The translations under genes were made by a program, and so were the position numbers. Below the pieces are notes generated by a model. The model did no database searches. It saw only the letters and a list, made by a program, of their open reading frames with translations, and had not been told where the DNA came from. From an uncultured Eubacterium sp. (GTDB lineage Bacteria > Bacillota > Clostridia > Peptostreptococcales > Anaerovoracaceae), in NCBI GenBank assembly GCA_900551775.1, contig URXI01000062.1, positions 1 through 15,943 of the forward strand: 15,943 nt of DNA, given 5' to 3'. Position 1 is the stretch's first letter. Each line of letters starts with the position of its first letter. This document shows positions 1-9,412 of this stretch, piece by piece.

Positions 1-450
1 GGCTGCCAGCCTTTGATCAGCCGTTACTATGGGCAAAAGGCATTTGCAGAAGTACGAGAGACCAAGCGATTGGCTTATGTCACGGCAGGGTTCATCGCCC
101 TCGGCTGCATGATTCTGCTCTTCGCCGTCCGCCATGATGCAGCAGCTCTCTTCGGCGCATCAGACACTGTTCAGAGAGAAGTAGCAGAAATCCTTCCATA
201 TTTCATCGCCGGATTTCTGTTCCTAGCTTTTGTCAGAGTCACCACTTCTGGTTTTTACGCTACGGAGAGAAATAGCTTCGCCTATATTCTGGTCTATGCA
301 GAGCCGGTCATGCTGTTTCTGCTCCTCCTGGCCGTTCCAAGATTCTGGGGCATCACCGGCATCTGGGTCTCCGCTCCGCTTTCTCAAATGATTACAGCAG
401 GTATCGCACTCGCCGCAAAGAAAGCTGTGAGCAAATCATCTTTTAACTAA
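1..450 (+). CDS. MATE-family multidrug/Na+ exporter, C-terminal part (5' end outside window)
   Basis: The frame is open from the first base and reads G-C-Q-P-L-I-S-R-Y-Y-G, the G-x-Q-P motif that opens the C-terminal half of MATE (multi antimicrobial extrusion) proteins. About 149 codons remain, holding roughly four hydrophobic segments and ending at TAA 448-450. This fits the last third of a protein of about 450 residues. MATE proteins are inner-membrane antiporters that export cationic compounds using a Na+ or H+ gradient; the substrate cannot be told from this fragment. A TTG codon at 13 could pass for a start, but it lies inside the conserved motif, so the gene is truncated by the window edge rather than starting there. 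It converges on mfd. Confidence 0.85.
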   Translation, partial: GCQPLISRYYGQKAFAEVRETKRLAYVTAGFIALGCMILLFAVRHDAAALFGASDTVQREVAEILPYFIAGFLFLAFVRVTTSGFYATERNSFAYILVYAEPVMLFLLLLAVPRFWGITGIWVSAPLSQMITAGIALAAKKAVSKSSFN

Positions 451-470
451 ACCCACCTGCAAATTCCATT

Positions 471-576
471 TTGAGTATAAAATGCAGGTCCATTTCAACG
501 CAAAAGAGCGGTTAAGCCTGTTTTTTCGAGGCATACCCGCTCTTTTTTACTAAATAATTACATTTTTTATACTCAA
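471..576. repeat. Perfect 12-bp inverted repeat enclosing the terminator
   Basis: TTGAGTATAAAA (471-482) is the exact reverse complement of TTTTATACTCAA (565-576). The 82 bp between the arms hold the terminator. A further 7-bp pair, ACCTGCA (455-461)/TGCAGGT (483-489), overlaps the left side. The origin is unclear: it may be extra stem of a large terminator structure or the remnant of a small repeat element. Confidence 0.7.
502..546. terminator. Bidirectional intrinsic terminator between the MATE gene and mfd
   Basis: A perfect 10-bp stem pairs AAAAGAGCGG (502-511) with CCGCTCTTTT (537-546). An inner GCCT (516-519)/AGGC (529-532) pairing closes the loop further. On + the stem runs into six T (543-548). 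On - it ends in CTCTTTTG, giving four U. It therefore serves the MATE gene well and mfd more weakly. The two genes are convergent and both end near it. Confidence 0.85.
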
Positions 577-626
577 TCCCGTCCGATGGATAAATTAAAG
601 TTAAAACTGCAAAGGCTATCGATTCA

Positions 627-4053
<3,427 letters not shown>

Positions 4054-4061
<8 letters not shown>

Positions 4062-4638
4062 CGTCTTTCTTAGACCTTTTCTTAGTATTGTATTGATTCA
4101 TGGCTTTATCGATGCCATCTTCAATGATGCATTCTATGGCAAGCACCGCATGGTTCACGGCTTCTTCCAGTACAGGAACTTCTTCTTTGGAAAATCCGCC
4201 GATGACGAAGTTGCCCGGGTCGCCTTTCTTCTGCCTGCCGATGCCCAGTCGGATTCGTGGAAACCGATCTGACTGCAGCTGGTACACCACAGATTTCATT
4301 CCATTATGTGTTCCCGCACTGCCAAACTTTCGGATGCGGAGGGTCCCCGCTTCGATATCGATATCGTCATAGATGACGATCAGATTCTCCGGTTCCAGTT
4401 TGTAGAAATTCATCACCTCTCGAATAGACTCTCCACTGAGGTTCATGTAAGTCTGCGGTTTTACAAGCAAGACTTTCTGGCCGGCGATTCTGCCCTCGCC
4501 GACCAAAGCCTTGAATTTTAACTTATCAGTCTTTATGTTGTGCTTCTCCGCCAGCTGGTCTATGGTGATGAATCCCATATTATGTCTCGTATTCTCGTAT
4601 TTCTTGCCGGGATTGCCCAGTCCTGCTATCACATACAT
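4054..4638 (-). CDS. pth: Peptidyl-tRNA hydrolase
   Basis: The enzyme cleaves peptidyl-tRNA released by abortive translation, so tRNA and peptide can be reused in the cytoplasm. The 194-residue length is typical. The residues matching the known active site of E. coli Pth are present: N9 in GLGNPG, H19 in NTRHNMGF, N66 in QTYMNLSG, D91 in IYDDID and N112 in THNGMKS. The ATG at 4636-4638 has an AGGA Shine-Dalgarno 8 nt upstream. It lies 39 nt after prs and overlaps mfd by 8 nt. The prs-pth-mfd order is the conserved Firmicute arrangement. Confidence 0.97.
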
Positions 4639-4677
4639 AAATTTATTCCTTCTATTTCTATTTATTCATTTTTAATA

Positions 4678-5628
4678 CTAATCAAACAATTTGCTGATCG
4701 ATCCGTTAGTGAATACTCTTGTCATCGCTTCTGCAAAAATCGGCGCTACAGACAAAAATCTCATCTTGTCGATCTTTTTCTCTTCTGGTATCGGGGTGGT
4801 GTTGAGGAGAACCAGTTCTTCAATGGCAGACTTCTCGATTCGTTCTACGGCAGGACCAGAAAGTACAGGGTGCGTTGCGCAGGCATAGACGGCTGTAGCC
4901 CCCAGATCCTTGATTGCATTGGCTGCATTGGTAATGGTTCCTGCAGTGTCAATCATATCGTCGATGATGATGCAGTTCTTGCCTTCAATATTTCCGATGA
5001 TATTCATGATTTCACTCTTATTCGGTTCCGGTCTTCTCTTGTCTACAATAGCGATTGGGCAGTTGAGATATTCTGCCATATTTCTCGCTCTCGTTACGCT
5101 GCCATGGTCAGGAGACACAATTACGACATCCTCCAGCGCTTTTTCCTTAAAGTATCTTGCCAGAATCGGCATACCGACCAGATGATCCACAGGAATGTTG
5201 AAATATCCCTGAATCTGATTTGCATGCAGATCCATGGTCACAACTCTGTCCGCACCGGCGGCAACAATCAGGTCAGCGACCAGCTTTGCTGTGATCGGAT
5301 CTCTCGCTTTCGCTTTTCTATCCTGTCTTGCATAACCATAGTATGGAATGACTGCGTTGATTCTTCCTGCCGAAGCTCTCTTCATCGCATCGATCATGAT
5401 GAGCAGTTCCATCAAGTTGTCATTGACCGGATTACAAGTAGGCTGAACGATATATACGTCAATACCTCTTACAGATTCCCAAAGGTTCACGGAAATTTCG
5501 CCATCGCTGAATTTTGTCACTGTAGCTTTTCCCAGGGGCTTTCCCATTATGGATGCAATTTCCTCAGCAAGTTCAGTGTGTGAGTTGCCTGTAAAAACCT
5601 TGTAATCTGAAAATGCGCCATTTTTCAT
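4678..5628 (-). CDS. prs: Ribose-phosphate pyrophosphokinase (PRPP synthase)
   Basis: It makes 5-phosphoribosyl-1-pyrophosphate from ribose 5-phosphate and ATP for purine, pyrimidine, NAD, histidine and tryptophan synthesis. The 316-residue length is normal for class I enzymes. Visible motifs are FSDGE (40-44), YYGYARQDRK (96-105), the catalytic-region histidine in MDLHANQIQGYF (H135), and the PRPP-binding loop IIIDDMIDTAGT (220-231). The ATG at 5626-5628 follows AGAGGTG at 8 nt spacing. It is 40 nt downstream of the glmU-like gene. Its product PRPP is the known effector of PurR, which is encoded divergently upstream of this operon. Confidence 0.98.
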   Translation of the reverse strand: MKNGAFSDYKVFTGNSHTELAEEIASIMGKPLGKATVTKFSDGEISVNLWESVRGIDVYIVQPTCNPVNDNLMELLIMIDAMKRASAGRINAVIPYYGYARQDRKAKARDPITAKLVADLIVAAGADRVVTMDLHANQIQGYFNIPVDHLVGMPILARYFKEKALEDVVIVSPDHGSVTRARNMAEYLNCPIAIVDKRRPEPNKSEIMNIIGNIEGKNCIIIDDMIDTAGTITNAANAIKDLGATAVYACATHPVLSGPAVERIEKSAIEELVLLNTTPIPEEKKIDKMRFLSVAPIFAEAMTRVFTNGSISKLFD

Positions 5629-5668
5629 GTCTAGTACACCTCTTCTTTCTTCGCTTTCCTTGTTTGAA

Positions 5669-6364
5669 TTATTTCTTGTTATAAAGTCCTCTTTTTGCTG
5701 CCCAACCCTCGATGTTCTTTTGTTTTGCCCGTGCTACGCACAGTGCATCTTCCGGTACGTCTTTCGTCACCGTACTTCCTGCTGCAATATATGCACCATC
5801 TTCAACTTTTACTGGAGATACCAGATTCGTGTTGCATCCGATAAATGCTCCATCCCCTACCGTTGAACGATGTTTCTGGCTGCCGTCATAATTGACAAAG
5901 ACGACGCCGCAGCCTATATTGACATCCCTTCCCACATCGGAATCCCCGATATAAGTCAAATGAGATGCTTTCGAACCGTCGCCAAAGGACGAATTCTTCA
6001 CTTCCACAAAGTCTCCCACTTTGCATTCTTTACCGATGACACTCTTCGGTCTCAGATAAGCGAAGGGACCCACTTTGGTCTTTGCTCCTACCTGGCTCTC
6101 AACCACGACAGAAGTTTGAATTTCCACATCATCTTCTATCTTGGAGTCTTTGATTCTGCTGTTTTGCAGAATCCGGCAATTCTCTCCGATGGCAGTATCG
6201 CCTTCTATTGTCACGCAGGGGCCGATCAGTGTTCCTCTGCCAATCGTCACACCTTCATCGATATAAGCGGTATTGATATCCACAAAATCAACCCCGTTTT
6301 CCAGATGTCTGATCGCTATTTCTAATCGTTTCTGTTCTTTTTCTTTGTATTGATTAAAATCCAT
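5669..6364 (-). CDS. Stand-alone GlmU-type acetyltransferase domain (left-handed beta-helix), no uridylyltransferase domain
   Basis: The 231 residues align by eye with the C-terminal half of bifunctional GlmU, which acetylates glucosamine 1-phosphate with acetyl-CoA. Normal GlmU is about 455 residues, with an N-terminal uridylyltransferase that is missing here. The first 25 residues resemble the helical arm joining the two domains. Hexapeptide repeats run from about 30 to 205. Residues matching the E. coli acetyltransferase site are present: R105 (YLRP), K123 (VEVKNS), H135 and Y138 (SHLTY), N158 (VNYDG), K164, A195 and R212; the usual Ser of VGSDT is C177. The ATG has GGAGAAGG just upstream and lies 13 nt after murC, so this is a genuine start rather than a recent frameshift. 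It sits in the usual glmU position next to prs. Confidence 0.88.
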   Translation of the reverse strand: MDFNQYKEKEQKRLEIAIRHLENGVDFVDINTAYIDEGVTIGRGTLIGPCVTIEGDTAIGENCRILQNSRIKDSKIEDDVEIQTSVVVESQVGAKTKVGPFAYLRPKSVIGKECKVGDFVEVKNSSFGDGSKASHLTYIGDSDVGRDVNIGCGVVFVNYDGSQKHRSTVGDGAFIGCNTNLVSPVKVEDGAYIAAGSTVTKDVPEDALCVARAKQKNIEGWAAKRGLYNKK

Positions 6365-6377
6365 ATGCCCTTCTCCA

Positions 6378-7754
6378 TTATTCTGAAATAATCAGTTCGC
6401 CGACTTTGTAAATATCGCCTGCGCCCATGGTGATGACCAGGTCATCTTTTTCTGCATTTTTCTTTACATAATTGGCAATTTCTTCAAAAGTATCCATATA
6501 GTAGACTTTCTTATCAGGATGTACCCTTTTAATTTCTTCCGCCAGCTCCTTGGAAGAAACTTTATAGATATTTTTTTCTCTTGCCGCATATATTTCAGCT
6601 AAGATCAAAATGTCCGCTTCTGCAAAAGCTTCTGCAAAGTCATCAAAAAGCGCCAGCGTTCTCGTATAAGTATGAGGCTGGAAGAGACACCAAAGTCTGT
6701 TGTGCGGAATATTGTGGGCGGCAGAAAGGGTCGCTTTGATCTCTGTCGGATGATGGGCGTAGTCGTCAACCAGCTTTACGCCGTCACTTGTAGTTCCCAC
6801 GATGTCAAATCTCCGCTGCGTGCCTTTGAACTTGTCCAGTGTGTCAATGATGACCGCAGGCGCGACACCCAGCTGATGACAACAGGCAAAAGCGCCTACT
6901 GCGTTGAGAATATTATGTTCTCCCGGCACCGAAAGCTTGACTTTTCCCAGATGTTCTCCCTGATAATTCACATCGAAAACAGGCATTCCATTCCCATCAA
7001 ATGCCACATTGGTGATATAATAGGTACAGTTTTCGTTATATCCATAGGTGATTGCACCGGGTATGTCCTTGATGACCTGATTGACAAAAGGGTTTGCATC
7101 ATAGGCGATGATCTTCCCTCCTTCTGGTACCATCTTCGCAAATCGGTCAAAGGAACTGACGATATGTTCAATATCCTTGAAATAATCCAGATGGTCAGAG
7201 TCGATGTTCAGGATGACCTCGATCTTCGGCCTCAGCTGGAGAAAGCTGTCTCTGTATTCGCAGGCCTCCGTGACAAAATATTTGCTGCGGCCCACCTTTA
7301 CGTTTCCGCCGATTTCGGCCAGATTGCCTCCTACCAGGATGGTAGGCTCAAGCTTCGCCTCTTCTAAAATTAAAGAAACCATAGAAGTGGTTGTAGTTTT
7401 TCCGTGAGTTCCGCTGATTGCAATGCTGTTTTCAAAATCATCCATCAATACACCTAAGACTTCTGCCCGGCCCGCCAAGGGGATGTTTTTTTCCCTTGCT
7501 CTGATGATTTCTGGGTTTTCTTCTGCAATGGCTGCAGAATATACAATCAAGTCTGCTGTTTCTACGTTTTCCGCTCTATGGCCTATATATATTTTAGCTC
7601 CATGTTTTTCTAAATTATCCGTAATATCTGACTGCTTCATATCTGATCCAGAAACGTGGTATCCTCTCGAAATCAAAATCTCTGCAATGGCAGAAAGACC
7701 GATTCCTCCGATACCGATGCAGTGAATATTTTTATATTCAGATAAATTAATCAT
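6378..7754 (-). CDS. murC: UDP-N-acetylmuramate--L-alanine ligase MurC
   Basis: It adds L-alanine to UDP-MurNAc with ATP, the first step of the peptidoglycan stem peptide, in the cytoplasm. The 458 residues fit the family. The N-terminal Rossmann-like domain shows CIGIGGIGLSAIAEIL (about 12-27), the ATP loop is GTHGKTTTT (about 115-123), and the central domain carries TEACEYRDSFL and NIDSDHLDYF. A TTG lies one codon upstream (7755-7757), but the ATG at 7752-7754 sits 8 nt from GGAGG (7763-7767) against 5 nt for the TTG, so ATG is preferred. It is the first gene of the five-gene operon and has a long upstream region with tandem promoters. Confidence 0.97.
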   Translation of the reverse strand: MINLSEYKNIHCIGIGGIGLSAIAEILISRGYHVSGSDMKQSDITDNLEKHGAKIYIGHRAENVETADLIVYSAAIAEENPEIIRAREKNIPLAGRAEVLGVLMDDFENSIAISGTHGKTTTTSMVSLILEEAKLEPTILVGGNLAEIGGNVKVGRSKYFVTEACEYRDSFLQLRPKIEVILNIDSDHLDYFKDIEHIVSSFDRFAKMVPEGGKIIAYDANPFVNQVIKDIPGAITYGYNENCTYYITNVAFDGNGMPVFDVNYQGEHLGKVKLSVPGEHNILNAVGAFACCHQLGVAPAVIIDTLDKFKGTQRRFDIVGTTSDGVKLVDDYAHHPTEIKATLSAAHNIPHNRLWCLFQPHTYTRTLALFDDFAEAFAEADILILAEIYAAREKNIYKVSSKELAEEIKRVHPDKKVYYMDTFEEIANYVKKNAEKDDLVITMGAGDIYKVGELIISE

Positions 7755-7810
7755 CAACTAATCCTCCAGATCCAATTTTATTTGTATTTTTATTGTTGCA
7801 CAAACTTTCC

Positions 7811-7816
7811 ATTATA
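7811..7816 (-). promoter_or_regulatory. Possible third -10 element nearer murC
   Basis: A perfect TATAAT on the minus strand lies 57 nt before the murC start codon. The region 17 bp upstream (GGTGGA) is a poor -35 and no TGn extension is present, so this is a weak call. Confidence 0.25.
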
Positions 7817-7932
7817 ATACATAATAGTATAAATCCACCGCAATGGTTCCTGATTTGCGGTGAAATTGTAAAATGTCGATCACAAACATACACTATTCTG
7901 CCATAAACCCCACCTTATGGCAATAGCCTTGA

Positions 7933-7949
7933 CGGAAATATTATATCAT
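7933..7949 (-). promoter_or_regulatory. Putative extended -10 promoter P2 for the murC operon
   Basis: On the minus strand the sequence reads TGATATAAT (7948-7940), followed by ATTTCCGTCAA. It shares 18 of 21 positions with P1, 92 bp away, including the downstream TTCCGTCAA. The -35 is weak. Transcription would start near 7933 and leave a leader of about 180 nt. One arm of the 7945-7985 inverted repeat overlaps this element, which could place an operator or a competing structure here. Confidence 0.5.
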
Positions 7950-8024
7950 GTGCGTTCCTTTAGAATTAGAATCGCAGCACATGATTCAATGATTCCTACC
8001 TTTCGACAACGTCGATAAGATTGA

Positions 8025-8041
8025 CGGAATCATTATACCAT
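8025..8041 (-). promoter_or_regulatory. Putative extended -10 promoter P1 for the murC operon
   Basis: On the minus strand the sequence reads TGGTATAAT (8040-8032), a perfect TATAAT with a TGn extension, followed by GATTCCGTCAA. There is no good -35 hexamer (AGGCAA at about 17 bp), which is tolerable for an extended -10 promoter. Transcription would start near 8025 and give a leader of about 270 nt. It closely matches P2. Confidence 0.55.
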
Positions 8042-8065
8042 ATTTATAAGAAATTTGCCTACCAT

Positions 8066-8094
8066 TTGACAAAAAATAAAAAAAGAAATAATAT
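8066..8094 (+). promoter_or_regulatory. SigA-type promoter of purR
   Basis: A consensus -35 TTGACA (8066-8071) and a -10 TAATAT (8089-8094) are separated by exactly 17 bp. The expected start near 8101 leaves a leader of about 22 nt with a strong GGGAGGAGG Shine-Dalgarno (8108-8116). No clear PurBox pair overlaps it, so purine autoregulation cannot be read from the sequence. Confidence 0.8.
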
Positions 8095-8122
8095 GTACAT
8101 AGGAAACGGGAGGAGGCAGAAT

Positions 8123-8932
8123 ATGAAAAGAACAGAACGCGTTGGAGCAATCATCAAAACTCTGACAGATACGCCAAATAAACTTTACCCGCTGCAATAC
8201 TTTTGCGATGCCTTTGATGTAGCAAAATCCAGCGTCAGCGAGGATATCAATATGGCAGACGCCGCTGTGCGCTTTACGGGGACGGGTTATATCGAGACCA
8301 TTTCCGGCGCAAAAGGCGGAGTCAGGTTCAGTCCCGACATAACTGCCCAGCAGCTCTCAAAACTGCAAGAAGAATTTTGCAGCCGCATCAAAGACAGCAG
8401 CCGCATTCTGGGAGGAGGCTTTCTCTATACTTCCGATATCATGTTCGATACCCATCTGATGAATCGCCTGGCAACAGTATTTGCTAAGAAATTCAAGGAG
8501 AAGGAAGCCGATTATGTGGCCACCGTAGAGACAAAGGGAATCGCCTTAGCCTCTATGACCGCACGTCAATTAAATCTTCCTCTGATCATCATCAGGCGAG
8601 AAGCCAAAGTGTCGGAAGGCTCTACAGTCAGTATCAATTACTTTTCTGGTTCTTACGACAGGGTACAGAAGATGTCCATATCCAAAAGAGCTGTAACTCC
8701 AGGCTCAAAGGCCATCATCATCGACGATTTCATGCGTGGCGGCGGCAGTACCAAAGGCATCTCCGACATTCTTTCCGAGTTTGAAGTCACCGTCGTGGGA
8801 ACTGGCATCGCCATCGCCAGCATTGTGCCGGAAAAGAAAAAAATAGACGATTATACTGCAATTGTCTTCCTGGGAGAAGTAGATGAGGAGAGAAAAAATA
8901 TCGAAGTCATTCCGAATAATCAGATTTTTTAG
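8123..8932 (+). CDS. purR: Gram-positive-type purine operon repressor PurR
   Basis: PurR represses purine synthesis genes; PRPP binding relieves repression. The 269 residues (B. subtilis about 285) show an N-terminal winged-helix region (about 1-70: RVGAIIKTL, then DAFDVAKSSVSEDI) followed by a phosphoribosyltransferase-like domain with the PRPP loop IIIDDFMRGGGST (198-210). The ATG at 8123-8125 is chosen because GGGAGGAGG precedes it at normal spacing and a strong promoter ends at 8094. The in-frame upstream extension to 8021 would start before that promoter. spoVG follows on the same strand, as in the Bacillus purR cluster. Confidence 0.96.
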   Translation: MKRTERVGAIIKTLTDTPNKLYPLQYFCDAFDVAKSSVSEDINMADAAVRFTGTGYIETISGAKGGVRFSPDITAQQLSKLQEEFCSRIKDSSRILGGGFLYTSDIMFDTHLMNRLATVFAKKFKEKEADYVATVETKGIALASMTARQLNLPLIIIRREAKVSEGSTVSINYFSGSYDRVQKMSISKRAVTPGSKAIIIDDFMRGGGSTKGISDILSEFEVTVVGTGIAIASIVPEKKKIDDYTAIVFLGEVDEERKNIEVIPNNQIF

Positions 8933-8941
8933 TTATTGGTA

Positions 8942-8970
8942 TTGCCAACTTTTGTAAAATGATGTATAAT
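8942..8970 (+). promoter_or_regulatory. SigA-type promoter of spoVG
   Basis: TTGCCA (8942-8947) and TATAAT (8965-8970) are separated by 17 bp, just after the purR stop codon. No terminator hairpin separates purR and spoVG, so spoVG may be read both from purR and from this promoter. In B. subtilis spoVG uses SigH; no clear SigH pattern was noticed here. Confidence 0.75.
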
Positions 8971-9012
8971 AACCCTATCTATAGTAGGAGAAGGCAAGAA
9001 AGGTGGTCAAGT

Positions 9013-9297
9013 ATGAACATAACTGATGTAAGAATCCGCAAAATCAATGATGAAGGTAAGATGAAAGCCGTCGTATCAATTACTTTTGATGACGAGTTTG
9101 TAGTACACGATATCAAGATAATTGAAGGTCAGAACGGTCTTTTCATTGCCATGCCTAGCAGAAAAATGGGAGAAGGTGACTTCAGAGATATTGCTCACCC
9201 ACTTCTGTCTGAAACCCGAAATAAGATCAAAGAAGCGATCTTTACAGAATACGAGAAGGTTCTGGCAGATAAGGATGCAGAAAAGCCAGAAGAATAG
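9013..9297 (+). CDS. spoVG: SpoVG family regulatory protein
   Basis: SpoVG is a small nucleic-acid-binding regulator linked to septation and sporulation in Bacillus and to global regulation in non-sporulating Gram-positives. The 94 residues show the family signature: MNITDVRIRKI at the start, KAVVSITFDDEFVVHDIKII, then GLFIAMPSRKMGEG.FRDIAHPL in the middle, and an acidic tail. The ATG at 9013-9015 follows AAAGGTGG at good spacing; an in-frame ATG at 8959 would place the start inside the promoter. Its presence does not prove that the organism sporulates. Confidence 0.97.
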   Translation: MNITDVRIRKINDEGKMKAVVSITFDDEFVVHDIKIIEGQNGLFIAMPSRKMGEGDFRDIAHPLLSETRNKIKEAIFTEYEKVLADKDAEKPEE

Positions 9298-9313
9298 AAT
9301 AAGGAAAATTCTG

Positions 9314-9347
9314 ATCTCCAGTCGTTCATGTGACTGGAGATTTTTTT
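9314..9347 (+). terminator. Intrinsic terminator of spoVG
   Basis: A perfect 10-bp stem ATCTCCAGTC (9314-9323)/GACTGGAGAT (9332-9341) with an 8-nt loop runs into seven T (9341-9347). It lies 16 nt after the spoVG stop. The minus-strand side has no T-run, so it works in one direction. Confidence 0.93.
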
Positions 9348-9366
9348 GTTTACTATGCGGGAAAGA

Positions 9367-9401
9367 GAAAAAGCATCGGATGACGAGTCCAATGCTTTTT
9401 C
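9367..9401 (-). terminator. Terminator of the transporter-amidohydrolase operon
   Basis: Stem GAAAAAGCAT (9367-9376)/ATGCTTTTTC (9392-9401) with an inner GGA/TCC pairing. On the minus strand it ends in GCTTTTTCTCTTTC, a U-rich tail, 11 nt after the amidohydrolase stop codon. It converges with the spoVG terminator. Confidence 0.75.
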
Positions 9402-9412
9402 AAGAGAGTTAT

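Larger units (their letters stand above)
7755..8122. promoter_or_regulatory. Divergent murC/purR regulatory region, rich in inverted repeats
   Basis: This 368-bp gap has no credible coding frame. It holds four inverted repeats: CACCGCAA/TTGCGGTG (7836-7843/7855-7862), TGCCATAA/TTATGGCA (7899-7906/7915-7922), ATCATGTGC/GCACATGAT (7945-7953/7977-7985) and AATGATTCC/GGAATCATT (7988-7996/8026-8034). The last encloses TCGAC/GTCGA (8003-8007/8011-8015). Minus-strand promoters for murC and a plus-strand promoter for purR are listed separately. No T-box core, known riboswitch or convincing PurBox pair was recognised. The first two hairpins would lie in the murC mRNA leader. Confidence 0.7.

Noticed and set aside
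4540..5583. A 347-codon open frame on + opposite pth and prs
   Set aside because: It runs antisense across two well-recognised genes and the intervening gap, and its translation looks like noise rich in Ser, His and Cys.
8021..8049. A second plus-strand purR promoter from TTGACG (8021-8026) with TTATAA (8044-8049)
   Set aside because: The spacing fits, but the same bases are better explained as the minus-strand promoter repeat, and a near-consensus purR promoter lies just downstream.
8021..8122. Longer purR reading frame starting with TTG at 8021
   Set aside because: The TTGACA/TAATAT promoter and the strong Shine-Dalgarno both lie downstream of it; PurR homologues begin near MKRTERVGAI.
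7755..8122. T-box leader, known riboswitch or PurR box pair in the murC/purR gap
   Set aside because: No T-box core (AGGGTGGNACCGCG), no riboswitch core I recognise, and no pair of PurBoxes with the CGAA centre at the usual spacing. Only one TTCG (8002-8005) is seen.
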